A stretch of 64,000 nucleotides of DNA from Lysobacterales bacterium (GCA_019510125.1 JAEKKX010000005.1:234009-298008), one strand, 5' to 3'; positions 13,162 to 20,583 are shown, numbered from the stretch's first letter. Notes: generated by a model not told the origin, from the letters alone. Numbers and translations are program-made.

Positions 13162-13518
13162 ATGAACGCCCAACTGCTGATCAAGGCCGCGATCACCGTC
13201 GCGCTGGTGCTGCTGGCGAGCGTGATCGCGCGCCGGCCCGGCGTCCTCGGAGCGCTGGTGGCGTCGCTGCCGGTGACCTCGCTGCTGGTGCTCGGCTGGC
13301 TCTACGCCGACACCCGCGACCCGAAGCAGGTCGCGGACATGGCGATGGGCATCCTGTGGTTCGTGCTCGGCAGCCTGCCGTTCTTCGTGGTCCTCGCGGT
13401 CTCGCTGCGCCAGGGCCTGGCGGTGGTGCCGTCGTTCGTCCTCGCCGCGCTCGCCGGATTCAGCGGGACGGTCCTCGTGCAATGGCTGCTGACCCGCGAT
13501 ACGACAGGAGTCTCCTGA
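13162..13518 (+). CDS. Small inner-membrane protein, DUF3147-like
   Basis: A 118-residue protein that is nearly all membrane: hydrophobic segments at about 5-22, 27-48, 62-84 and 90-110, predicted as four helices. The PGVLGALVASLPVTSLLVLG stretch and the short length fit the DUF3147 family, whose function is unknown. The ATG at 13162 is used because the frame upstream is a shadow of lpdA. Its stop is one base from the methyltransferase start, and its last codons contain the AGGAG that serves that gene, so the two are translated from one message. Confidence 0.7.
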   Translation: MNAQLLIKAAITVALVLLASVIARRPGVLGALVASLPVTSLLVLGWLYADTRDPKQVADMAMGILWFVLGSLPFFVVLAVSLRQGLAVVPSFVLAALAGFSGTVLVQWLLTRDTTGVS

Positions 13519-13519
13519 G

Positions 13520-14407
13520 ATGACCGACACCCCCGCCAGTCCGATCCGCAACGTCTCCGACACCGCGCTGTGGGTGGCGATCTGCCGCGCCCGGGAAAGC
13601 GAACGCCCGGACGCGATCTTCCACGACCCGTACGCACGCCGGCTCGGCGGTGCGCGCGGCGAAGCCATCCTGCGGGGCATGCCCGGCGGCACGTCCACCG
13701 CGTGGCCGATCGTCGTCCGCACCGCGGTCATGGACGAGATCGTGTCGGCATGCGTCCGCGACGGCGCGAAGACCGTGCTCAACCTCGCCGCCGGGCTCGA
13801 CGCGCGTCCGTATCGCATGGCGCTGCCCGCGGACCTGCGCTGGATCCACGTCGACATGCCGGAAATGATCGAATACTTCCGCACCGGCATGGCCGGCGAA
13901 ACGCCGCGCTGCCGGCTCGAGTTCGTCGCCGCCGACCTGCGCGACCCCGACGTGCGGCGCGCCGTCTTCGCCGAGGCGGCGACCGAAGCGCCGGTGCTGG
14001 TCATCACCGAGGGCCTGCTGATCTACCTCAACGAGGACGACGTCGCCCCGCTCGCGCGCGACCTGCGCGAGATCGCGCGCGCGCGCTGGTGGCTGAGCGA
14101 TCTGGCGTCGCCGACGCTGCTGAAGATGATGGGGCGCAAGTGGGCGCGCCGGCTCGAGGCCGGCAACTCCCCGTTCCGGTTCGCGCCCGCCGCGGGCACC
14201 GCGTACTTCGAGCCGTTCGGCTGGCGCGAAATCGAATGGCGCTCGAGCTGGACCGAATCGTTCCGGCTGGGACGCACGATGCGCTTCGGCCGCCTCATGA
14301 ACCTCCTCGGCAAGCTGCGCTCGAAACAGAAGCAGGCCGAATCGCTGCGCATCTCCGGCATCATGCTGCTCGGCCCGACCGCCGCCCCTACCCACGAAAC
14401 CCCATGA
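13520..14407 (+). CDS. SAM-dependent methyltransferase, leucine carboxyl methyltransferase-like family
   Basis: A 295-residue class I methyltransferase. The N-terminal RARESERPDAIFHDPYARRL and the SAM-binding segment TVLNLAAGLDARPYRMALP mark the family of bacterial proteins related to PPM1/LCMT O-methyltransferases, some acting in natural-product or lipid pathways. ITEGLLIYLNEDDV is the usual motif after the acidic SAM-binding strand. The C-terminus (about 255-295) is basic. The substrate cannot be read from the sequence. It has an AGGAG at 13506-13510 and overlaps the LOG gene by 4 bp (ATGA). Confidence 0.82.
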   Translation: MTDTPASPIRNVSDTALWVAICRARESERPDAIFHDPYARRLGGARGEAILRGMPGGTSTAWPIVVRTAVMDEIVSACVRDGAKTVLNLAAGLDARPYRMALPADLRWIHVDMPEMIEYFRTGMAGETPRCRLEFVAADLRDPDVRRAVFAEAATEAPVLVITEGLLIYLNEDDVAPLARDLREIARARWWLSDLASPTLLKMMGRKWARRLEAGNSPFRFAPAAGTAYFEPFGWREIEWRSSWTESFRLGRTMRFGRLMNLLGKLRSKQKQAESLRISGIMLLGPTAAPTHETP

Positions 14408-14997
14408 AATCCATCTGCGTCTACTGCGGTTCCAACTCCGGCAGCAAGCCGGCCTACGCCGAGCGCGCCAGGGCGCTGGGCACGCGCATCGCCGGCGAAG
14501 GGCTGCAACTGGTCTACGGCGGCGGCAACGTCGGCCTGATGGGCATCGTCGCCGACGCCGTGCTGGCGGCCGGCGGCGAGGTCGTCGGCGTCATCCCGGA
14601 ACAGCTCGTGCAGTGGGAAGTCGCGCACAAGGGCGTGACCCGGCTGGAGATCGTCGCCAACATGCACGAGCGCAAGGCGCGCATGTTCGACCTCGCCGAC
14701 GCCTTCGTCGCCCTGCCCGGCGGCTTCGGCACGCTCGACGAGATGTTCGAGATGCTGACCTGGCGCCAGCTCGGCCTCGGCCGCAAGCCCTGCGCCTTCC
14801 TCGACGTGGACGGCTTCTACGCGCCGCTGATCGGCATGATCGACCGCATGGTCGAGGAGCGCTTCCTGCATGCGGAACAGCGCCACGACCTGTGGCACGG
14901 CGAGGACATCGCCGCCCTGTTCGACTGGATGCGCGACTACGTCCCCGCCGAAGCCGACAAGTGGCTGGACGAAAAGCGGCGGCGCGAACTGCGCTGA
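14404..14997 (+). CDS. LOG-family nucleotide phosphoribohydrolase
   Basis: A 197-residue Rossmann protein with both family motifs: GGGNVGLMG near residue 40 and PGGFGTLDE near residue 103. Families with these motifs release the base from cytokinin riboside monophosphates or cleave AMP-type nucleotides to base and ribose 5-phosphate. In bacteria the true substrate is often AMP-like rather than a hormone. The start overlaps the methyltransferase stop as ATGA. The order membrane protein, methyltransferase, LOG protein suggests a three-gene operon. The stop is followed by the palindrome island. Confidence 0.9.
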   Translation: MKSICVYCGSNSGSKPAYAERARALGTRIAGEGLQLVYGGGNVGLMGIVADAVLAAGGEVVGVIPEQLVQWEVAHKGVTRLEIVANMHERKARMFDLADAFVALPGGFGTLDEMFEMLTWRQLGLGRKPCAFLDVDGFYAPLIGMIDRMVEERFLHAEQRHDLWHGEDIAALFDWMRDYVPAEADKWLDEKRRRELR

Positions 14998-15041
14998 GCC
15001 CGCATCCGGCAAGCGCCACACCACGCGCCGTGGCGTTTGCC

Positions 15042-15067
15042 GTCATCCTCGCGAATGCGAGGACCCA
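15042..15067 (+). repeat. Palindromic repeat, copy 1
   Basis: A 26-bp unit: GTCATCCTCGC, four variable-centre bases (GAAT), then GCGAGGACCCA. The inner CCTCGC/GCGAGG arms form a hairpin. It lies 45 bp after the LOG gene stop. Confidence 0.85.
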
Positions 15068-15135
15068 ACTCTCCGCCCCGACCGCCCCTCCGAAGACCCG
15101 CGCACATCACACCCAACGCGAGGCCCGCTTTTGCC

Positions 15136-15161
15136 GTCATCCTCGCGAATGCGAGGACCCA
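15136..15161 (+). repeat. Palindromic repeat, copy 2
   Basis: Same 26-bp unit, identical to copy 1, in the same orientation and 94 bp further on. Both copies are preceded by a similar TTTGCC or TTGCC lead-in. Together they occupy the 196-bp gap between the LOG gene and the GIY-YIG gene, which holds no other feature. Confidence 0.85.
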
Positions 15162-15193
15162 CCCCGCACCCCCGCCGACCCTCCAAAACCAGC

Positions 15194-15499
15194 TCACCCC
15201 ACCCTCTGCCATTTCAGCACCCCCGGATACAGGTCGACCCAATCCGGATTCCTCTCCTCGATCAGCGCGATCTTCCACGCCCGCAACCAGTGCTTCAGCG
15301 CCTTCTCGCGCATGATGGCCTGCGCCATCGTCTCGTGCGACTCGAACCAGACCAGCCGTCGTACGCCGTAGCGCGCCGTGAATCCGGCGCACATTCCCTG
15401 TCGATGCTGCCAGACCCGCCCGATCAGATTGGACGTGACGCCGATGTAGAGCGTGCCGTTGCGGCGGCTCGCGAGCAGGTAGACACAGGGTGATTTCAT
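15194..15499 (-). CDS. Small GIY-YIG nuclease-family protein within the palindrome island
   Basis: A 101-residue single-domain GIY-YIG protein (UPF0213/YhbQ-like size). The core reads CVYLLASRRNGTLYIGVTSN, where VYL and YIG are the paired strands. An Arg follows in LIGRVWQH, and a Glu in MREKALKHW is at the expected metal-binding position. The C-terminus is PDWVDLYPGVLKWQ. The start at 15499 is the ATG directly before the motif. All copies of the 26-bp palindrome found in the window lie within about 700 bp of it, and its 5' part is duplicated at 15829-15963. Function is unproven; the context suggests action on the palindromes or their hairpins. Confidence 0.85.
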   Translation of the reverse strand: MKSPCVYLLASRRNGTLYIGVTSNLIGRVWQHRQGMCAGFTARYGVRRLVWFESHETMAQAIMREKALKHWLRAWKIALIEERNPDWVDLYPGVLKWQRVG

Positions 15500-15726
15500 G
15501 GCGGCATCGTCGCTGATCGCCGCAAGTCTGGATGTAGGGAAATGCCGCGGTTTGTTCCTTGGTGGGTGCGGCGTCGGTGAGGTGGGTCCTCGCTTGCGCG
15601 AGGATGACGGGGTTGGGGTGGCGCTGGCGCGATCTGGAAGGTGGGTCCTCGCTTGCGCGAGGATGACGGGTTGCGTTGGGTGCAAGCGCGATCTGGGAGG
15701 TGGGTCCTCGCATGCGCGAGGATGAC
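15365..15726. repeat. Segmental duplication, unit A
   Basis: This ~360-bp block contains the 5' 135 bp of the GIY-YIG gene, about 80 bp of leader and three palindromes. It recurs as unit B at about 15829-16191, offset 464 bp. The gene part differs at only a few positions, the 50 bp just upstream of the gene are identical, and the following 30 bp diverge before the palindrome arrays align again. Confidence 0.8.
15583..15726 (-). repeat. Palindromic repeat array, copies 3-5
   Basis: Three inverted-orientation copies at 15583-15608, 15642-15667 and 15701-15726, exactly 59 bp apart. The spacers between them are related rather than unique (both carry a GCGCGATCTGG segment), so this is a tandem array of a 59-bp unit made of a palindrome plus a conserved spacer. 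Confidence 0.85.
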
Positions 15727-15797
15727 GGGGTTGTGGGACTTGGCGTTGTAAGCGGACCCGCGCGCCATCGCGCGCAATGCGAGCACCGCTTATTGCC

Positions 15798-15823
15798 GTC
15801 ATCCTCGCGCAAGCGAGGACCCA
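15798..15823 (+). repeat. Palindromic repeat, copy 6
   Basis: Plus-orientation copy with centre GCAA. It abuts the broken end of the second GIY-YIG copy, so the junction of the duplication lies at a palindrome. Confidence 0.85.
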
Positions 15824-15963
15824 AGCACGCCATAGCGCGCCGTGAATCCGGCGCACACTCCCTGCTCGTGCTGCCAGACCCGCCCGATCAGATTGGACGT
15901 GACGCCGATGTAGAGCGTGCCGTTGCGGCGGCTCGCGAGCAGGTAGACACAGGGCGATTTCAT
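15799..15963 (-). pseudogene. Truncated second copy of the GIY-YIG gene
   Basis: The first 45 codons match the intact gene at 15499 with few changes, keeping VYL, YIG and the Arg. The copy then breaks at 15829, and the frame runs into palindrome copy 6 (GVLGSSLARG), where TGA at 15799-15801 ends it after 54 codons. The half holding the catalytic Glu is missing, so a nuclease is not expected, though a small peptide could be made. Confidence 0.8.
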
Positions 15964-16046
15964 GGCGGCATCGTCGCTGATCGCCGCAAGTCTGGATGTA
16001 GGGAAATGCCGCGGCGGAATGCTCGGACGGTGCGGTGTCGGGGAGG

Positions 16047-16191
16047 CGGGTCCTCGCTTTCGCGAGGATGACGGGGTTGGGGTGAGCGCTAGCGCGATCT
16101 GGAAGGTGGGTCCTCGCTTGCGCGAGGATGACGGGTTGCGTTGGGTGCAAGCGCGATCTGGAAGGTGGGTCCTCGCTTTCGCGAGGATGAC
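16047..16191 (-). repeat. Palindromic repeat array, copies 7-9
   Basis: Copies at 16047-16072 (first base C instead of T), 16107-16132 and 16166-16191, spaced 60 and 59 bp. Part of duplication unit B, which spans about 15829-16191. The centre bases vary (TTTC, TTGC, TTTC) while the stem arms are kept. The last copy is 78 bp before the next gene. Confidence 0.85.
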
Positions 16192-16268
16192 GAGGGTTGG
16201 GGGGCTGCTCGATCAGTCCCCGCGGCGACATGCGATCATGGCCGCACCGTCGTCACCGGTTCACCGAC

Positions 16269-17264
16269 ATGTCCGTTCCCGCCAGTTTCCAGGCCTTCCG
16301 CATCCACAACGACGCCCACGGCTATCGCAGCGGGCTGGAGCAGGTGTCGATCGACGACCTCGCCCCCGGCGAGATCGTGATCAGGACGGCGTATTCGTCG
16401 GTCAACTACAAGGACGCGCTCGCCGGCACCGGCGAGGGCAAGATCCTGCGCAGCTTCCCGCTGGTCGGCGGCATCGACGTCGCCGGGCACGTGGTCGCCT
16501 CCGACGCCATCGGCTTCCGCGAGGGCGATGCGGTGCTGGTCACCGGCTGCGGCCTCAGCGAGACTCGCGACGGGGGCTATTCGGAATACGCGCGCATCGA
16601 AGCGAAATGGGCGATCCCGCTGCCCGCCGGCCTGGGCCTGCGCGAGAGCATGGTCCTGGGCACCGCCGGCTTCACCGCGGCGCTGGCGCTGCTGCGGATG
16701 GAGGAGAACCGGCAGATGCCGGCGCTGGGGCCGCTGGCGGTCACCGGCGCCACCGGCGGCGTAGGCTCGCTGGCGGTGGACATCTTCAGCCGCGCCGGCT
16801 ACGAGGTCCACGCGATCAGCGGCAAGGCCGCGCAGGCCGCCTACCTGCGGTCGATCGGCGCCGCCGAGGTCCTCGGCCGCGACGTGCTGGACGCGGCGCG
16901 GCCGCTGGAGAACGCCCGCTTCGGCGGCGGCCTGGACAACGTCGGCGGGACCATGCTCGCCAGCCTGCTCGCCCGCACCCGCCCCTACGGCAACGTCGCC
17001 AGCGCCGGCCTGGCGGCCACCGCCGAGCTGCCGACGACGGTCATGCCGTTCATCATCCGCGGCGTCTCCCTGCTGGGGGTGGCCTCGGCCGGAACCGCCC
17101 GCGATCTGCGTGAACAGGTCTGGGAACGTCTGGCTTCGGACTGGAAACCGGCGCATCTGGACGCGATCTGCACCCGCGAGGTGGGCCTGGCCGAGCTGCC
17201 CGACGTCTTCGCGGGCATGCTCGCCGGCGGTTCGCTGGGGCGAACGCTGGTCCGGATCGGCTGA
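16269..17264 (+). CDS. acuI: Acryloyl-CoA reductase (NADPH), YhdH/AcuI-type quinone oxidoreductase
   Basis: A medium-chain dehydrogenase/reductase of 331 residues with the NADPH-binding segment TGATGGVGSLAVDIF near 160. The N-terminal AYSSVNYKDALAGTGEGKI and the catalytic-zinc-free layout are typical of YhdH/AcuI, which reduces acryloyl-CoA to propionyl-CoA and removes this toxic electrophile. The ATG at 16269 gives the normal N-terminus; the extra upstream codons are repeat DNA. It stands alone between the palindrome island and the response regulator gene. Confidence 0.85.
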   Translation: MSVPASFQAFRIHNDAHGYRSGLEQVSIDDLAPGEIVIRTAYSSVNYKDALAGTGEGKILRSFPLVGGIDVAGHVVASDAIGFREGDAVLVTGCGLSETRDGGYSEYARIEAKWAIPLPAGLGLRESMVLGTAGFTAALALLRMEENRQMPALGPLAVTGATGGVGSLAVDIFSRAGYEVHAISGKAAQAAYLRSIGAAEVLGRDVLDAARPLENARFGGGLDNVGGTMLASLLARTRPYGNVASAGLAATAELPTTVMPFIIRGVSLLGVASAGTARDLREQVWERLASDWKPAHLDAICTREVGLAELPDVFAGMLAGGSLGRTLVRIG

Positions 17265-17365
17265 ACCACCGGGCCGGTGTGCACTGCATCAACAATTCGC
17301 CGGCGCCCGCTTCCGGCCCGGCCCGCGCCCGACTACACTGAACGCAGTCTTTTCCGGGGGTCTGC

Positions 17366-17737
17366 ATGGCTCGCATCCTGATCGTCGACGATTCGCCGTC
17401 GCAACTGATGGGCATCCGCCGCATCGTCGAAAAACTCGGACACGAGGCGCTGACCGCAGAGGACGGCGCCGCGGGGGTCGAGGCGGCGAAGCGCGAGATT
17501 CCCGATCTCATCCTGATGGACGTGGTGATGCCGAACCTCAACGGGTTCCAGGCCACCCGCACGATCTCGCGCGAACCGACCACCAAGCACATCCCGATCG
17601 TGCTGGTCACGACCAAGGACCAGGACACCGACCGCGTCTGGGGCATGCGCCAGGGCGCCCGCGCCTATCTCACCAAGCCCTTCAGCGAAACCGAACTGGC
17701 GGACACCATCACCCGCTACGTCACCGGGCTCGGCTGA
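17366..17737 (+). CDS. Stand-alone response regulator, PilH-like
   Basis: A single receiver domain of 123 residues with no output domain. The acidic pair D8-D9, the phosphoacceptor Asp52 (LILMDVVMP), the switch Thr in VTTKDQDTDRVWG and Lys104 in YLTKPF are present. MARILIVDDSPSQ and KDQDTDRVWGMRQGARAYLTKP are close to PilH, the twitching-motility regulator that tunes type IV pilus retraction through the Chp histidine kinase. Here no pil or chp genes adjoin it, so it may be an orphan paralogue serving another kinase. A weak -10-like TACACT lies at 17334-17339. Confidence 0.75.
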   Translation: MARILIVDDSPSQLMGIRRIVEKLGHEALTAEDGAAGVEAAKREIPDLILMDVVMPNLNGFQATRTISREPTTKHIPIVLVTTKDQDTDRVWGMRQGARAYLTKPFSETELADTITRYVTGLG

Positions 17738-17796
17738 CGGCCCACCCGGGGCGGGCCTGTCCGACCCGCCGACGGTCAACGCTCACGTTGTTTCGA

Positions 17797-18687
17797 TCAG
17801 GCGCGACGCCAGTCGTCGCCGAAGGCCTCGCGCATCCGCCGATAGGCCTCGCGTTCGGCATCGGTGTTCGCTTTCGGGGCCAGCACTTCCAGCTCGACGA
17901 TCTGGTCGCCGGCCGCCGCGCCGCCGGCGCCCGGCAGGCCGCGCCCGCGCAGCCGGAGCTTGCGCCCCGCCTCCGAATCCGCGGGAATCTTCAGCTCCAC
18001 CGCCCCGCCCAGGGTCGGCACGCTCAGGGTCGCGCCCAGCGCGGCCTCCCACGGCGCCACCGGCAGGACGTGGATGATGTTTCGACCGTCGACCTCGAAG
18101 TCCGGATGCGCGGCGTATTCGACCTCCAGCAGCAGATCGCCGCCGCCGGGCGCCTGGCCGCCCAGGCGAATCGCCTGCCCGGGCCGGATGCCGCGGGGGA
18201 TGCGCACGTCCAGCGACTTGCCGCCCACCGAGACCCGCACCGGCTCCCCGCTGTAGACCGCTTCGAGCGGCACCGCGAACCTGGCCCGGGTATCGCCGCG
18301 CGGACGCGGTCCGGCCGCACCGGGGCCTGCGCGCCGGCGGCCGAACAGTTCCTGGAAGAAGTCGCTGAAGCCGCCGTTGCCGGCGCCGGCGAAGACCTCC
18401 TCGAAGTCGAAGCCGCCGGGGGCGCCGCCGAAACCGCCCGGCGGCGGCTGCACCTCGTCGCCCGGACGGTAGCCGCGCGCGCGCAACTGGTCGTAGGCGG
18501 CGCGCTTTTCGGGATCGCGCAGCGCCTCGTAGGCTTCGTTGACCGCCTTGAACTTCTCTTCGGCGTCGGCTTCCTTGCTGACGTCGGGGTGGTACTTGCG
18601 CGCGAGCCGGCGGTAGGCGGTCTTGATCTCCGCCTCGCCTGCGCCGGGTTCGACGCCGAGGATGTCGTAATAGTCCTTGAAACGCAT
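17797..18687 (-). CDS. cbpA: Curved-DNA-binding J-domain protein (DnaJ/CbpA family)
   Basis: A 296-residue Hsp40. The J domain fills 1-70 with HPD in RKYHPDVS; a Gly/Phe-rich linker spans 75-125 (GGFGGAPGGFDFEE); and two beta-rich C-terminal substrate-binding domains follow, without the zinc fingers of DnaJ. This is the CbpA layout, a DnaK co-chaperone that also binds curved DNA. The start at 18687 begins MRFKDYYDILGVEPG. hsp20 lies upstream on the same strand with 139 bp between, so the pair forms a stress-chaperone module. Confidence 0.9.
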   Translation of the reverse strand: MRFKDYYDILGVEPGAGEAEIKTAYRRLARKYHPDVSKEADAEEKFKAVNEAYEALRDPEKRAAYDQLRARGYRPGDEVQPPPGGFGGAPGGFDFEEVFAGAGNGGFSDFFQELFGRRRAGPGAAGPRPRGDTRARFAVPLEAVYSGEPVRVSVGGKSLDVRIPRGIRPGQAIRLGGQAPGGGDLLLEVEYAAHPDFEVDGRNIIHVLPVAPWEAALGATLSVPTLGGAVELKIPADSEAGRKLRLRGRGLPGAGGAAAGDQIVELEVLAPKANTDAEREAYRRMREAFGDDWRRA

Positions 18688-18790
18688 GGTGCGATGTCCG
18701 GCCGGAGGTGGTGTCGGGGGAGAAACGGGATTCGCGGGCACGATAACAAAACGACCGCGCTCGGTTGCGCACCGGCGCGGTCGGAGGGAA

Positions 18791-18813
18791 CGCGCACCGG
18801 CAAGCGGTGCGCG
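18791..18813 (-). terminator. Stem-loop after hsp20
   Basis: CGCGCACCG / CGGTGCGCG, nine pairs with loop GCAAG (plus-strand reading), 14 bp after the hsp20 stop. No U tract follows, so read-through into cbpA is possible. Confidence 0.4.
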
Positions 18814-18826
18814 CGGACTGGCCCGA

Positions 18827-19294
18827 TCAGGCGTCGGCGGGCTTGGCGCCGACCTGGATGCGGCGCGGCGACGCTTCTGCACGCTTCGGGATCGCGATCT
18901 CGAGCACGCCGTTGCGGCCGTGCGCGGTGATGCCTTCGGCGTCGGCGGTGTCCGGCAGCGCGAAGCGGCGGTGGAAGCTGCCGTAGCGGCGTTCGATCCG
19001 CGAGAAGCGGCTCGACGACGCGTCGGCCTCCTGCTTGCGCTCGCCCTTGATGCTGAGGATGCCCTTGTCCATCAGCACCTCGACCTCGGCCGGATCGATG
19101 CCCGGCAGGTCGGCGAGGATCAGGAAGCGATCGGCTTCCTCGCGGATGTCGACCCGCGGCACCCACTGGCTGGTGACGACGGCGGACTCGTCGGCGTTGT
19201 CGCCGGCGTTGAAGAAGCGCTCGAACAACTGCTTGAACTCGTCCTGGGCGCGGGCCTGGGCCGGCCAGACCTGCTGGTAGCGCATGAGGCTCAT
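18827..19294 (-). CDS. Hsp20-family small heat-shock protein
   Basis: A 155-residue ATP-independent holdase. The alpha-crystallin domain covers about 45-140: VDIREEADRFLILADLPG opens it, and FHRRFALPD and NGVLEIAIPKR are the conserved strands near its end. A C-terminal I-x-V motif (RRIQVGAK), which docks between subunits in the oligomer, is present. The ATG at 19294 gives MSLMRYQQ. A sigma-32-like promoter lies 56-83 bp upstream. Confidence 0.92.
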   Translation of the reverse strand: MSLMRYQQVWPAQARAQDEFKQLFERFFNAGDNADESAVVTSQWVPRVDIREEADRFLILADLPGIDPAEVEVLMDKGILSIKGERKQEADASSSRFSRIERRYGSFHRRFALPDTADAEGITAHGRNGVLEIAIPKRAEASPRRIQVGAKPADA

Positions 19295-19349
19295 GGAGGA
19301 TCTCCTGGGGATTCGCGGGTGGGGGCGGCGCCGTGCCGCCATGCCCACC

Positions 19350-19377
19350 AGATGCGATCGGCGCAGGGGTTTTCAAG
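19350..19377 (-). promoter_or_regulatory. Sigma-32-like heat-shock promoter of hsp20
   Basis: On the minus strand CTTGAAA (19377-19371) is followed after 13 bp by TCGCATCT (19357-19350). The -35 is a perfect match to the heat-shock consensus; the -10 matches most of CCCCATNT. Transcription would begin about 50 nt before the hsp20 ATG. Confidence 0.65.
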
Positions 19378-19461
19378 GGCCCGCCCCGCCAGGGCCGTCG
19401 TCCCGGCATTCAGGTTTGGGCCTACACTGTCGGCGTTTCTTCCCCCACCCAGGAGTTCCGC

Positions 19462-19941
19462 ATGGCCATCCAGATCGGCGACCGCATCCCCGAAGTCAAC
19501 ATCAAGCGCATCAACGACGGGATCGACACCGTCGACACCCATCGTTTCTTCGAGGGCCGCAAGCTGGTGGTGTTCTCGGTGCCGGGCGCGTTCACGCCGA
19601 CCTGTTCGGAGAAGCACCTGCCGGGATTCATCGCGCACTTCGACGCGTTCCAGGCCAAGGGCGTCGGCGTCGCCTGCATGTCGGTCAACGACCCGTTCGT
19701 GATGAAGGCCTGGGCCGCCAGCCAGGACGCGCCCGCCGCGATGGAGATCCTCGCCGACGGCAACGGCGACTTCGTCCGCGCACTGGGCCTGGAGATGGAC
19801 GCGAGCGCCTACGGCATGGGCGTCCGCGGCAAGCGTTTTGCAATGTACGTGGACGACGGCATCGTCAAATTGCTCGAAATCGAGGCCCCGGGCGAGTTCC
19901 GCGTGTCCTCGGCTGAACACATGCTGGCGCAGTTGCCCTGA
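19462..19941 (+). CDS. Peroxiredoxin, Prx5 type
   Basis: A 159-residue thiol peroxidase that reduces hydrogen peroxide and organic peroxides. The peroxidatic Cys48 lies in PGAFTPTCSEKHLPGF, the exact Prx5/AhpE-type motif. A second Cys (Cys72, in GVACMSVND) is at the position seen in one-Cys or glutaredoxin-linked members, so the resolving partner is uncertain. Start 19462 has an AGGAG at 19451-19455. It diverges from hsp20, and a -10-like TACACT at 19423-19428 may drive it. The ferritin-like gene follows 57 bp later, which makes an oxidative-stress and iron pair. Confidence 0.92.
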   Translation: MAIQIGDRIPEVNIKRINDGIDTVDTHRFFEGRKLVVFSVPGAFTPTCSEKHLPGFIAHFDAFQAKGVGVACMSVNDPFVMKAWAASQDAPAAMEILADGNGDFVRALGLEMDASAYGMGVRGKRFAMYVDDGIVKLLEIEAPGEFRVSSAEHMLAQLP

Positions 19942-19998
19942 AGACGCGAACGGACACGCGCCGGCCCTAGGATGCGGGGACTTCCAGGAGGAGTTCCC

Positions 19999-20583
19999 AT
20001 GGCCAAGACCACCGCAAAGTCGACCCCGTCGCAGCCGGCCGGCAAGGTGCCCGCCGGCTTCACCCCCCGCGACAAGCTGCGCGCCAACGCCCGCCGGAAG
20101 ATCGAGGACGGCGCCGTCACCGAGACCTACAGCGGCGACCGCAAGACCCTGATCAAGCTGCTCAACGACGCGCTCGCCACCGAGTACGTCTGCGTGCTGC
20201 GCTACTACCGGCACTACTTCATGGCGTCGGGCATGCTCGCCGATGCGGTGAAGGGCGAATTCCTCGAGCACGCCAAGCAGGAACAGGCGCACGCGCACCG
20301 CATCGCCGAGCGCATCGTGCAGCTCGGCGGCGAACCGGATCTCGACCCCGACACCCTCACCGCCCGCGCGCACGCCGAGTACAAGGAAGGCAAGGACCTG
20401 CGCGACATGGTCAAGGAAAACCTGATCGCCGAGCGGATCGCGATCGACAGCTACCGCGAGCTGATCCTGTGGATCGGCGACAAGGATTCGACGACGCGCC
20501 GCATGCTCGAGGACATCCTCGCGCAGGAGGAGGAGCACGCCGACGAATTCGCGGACCTGCTGCAGGGCTGGATCGGCGACTGA
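19999..20583 (+). CDS. Ferritin-like diiron protein (bacterioferritin-like)
   Basis: A 194-residue four-helix protein with the full set of diiron ligands in order: Glu62 (ALATEYVCVLRYYRH), Glu95 and His98 (EHAKQEQAHAH), Glu145 (LIAERIAID) and Glu178/His180 (QEEEHADE). It binds or oxidises iron, and storage in a cage is likely but not proven. The 40-residue basic, Pro-rich N-terminal tail is longer than in classical bacterioferritin and may bind DNA or a partner, as in some Dps proteins. AGGAGGAG sits directly before the ATG. Confidence 0.82.
   Translation: MAKTTAKSTPSQPAGKVPAGFTPRDKLRANARRKIEDGAVTETYSGDRKTLIKLLNDALATEYVCVLRYYRHYFMASGMLADAVKGEFLEHAKQEQAHAHRIAERIVQLGGEPDLDPDTLTARAHAEYKEGKDLRDMVKENLIAERIAIDSYRELILWIGDKDSTTRRMLEDILAQEEEHADEFADLLQGWIGD

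Noticed and set aside
15583-16191. CRISPR array
   Set aside because: Units are evenly spaced and palindromic, but the spacers are copies of each other, units occur in both orientations, and no cas gene is present.
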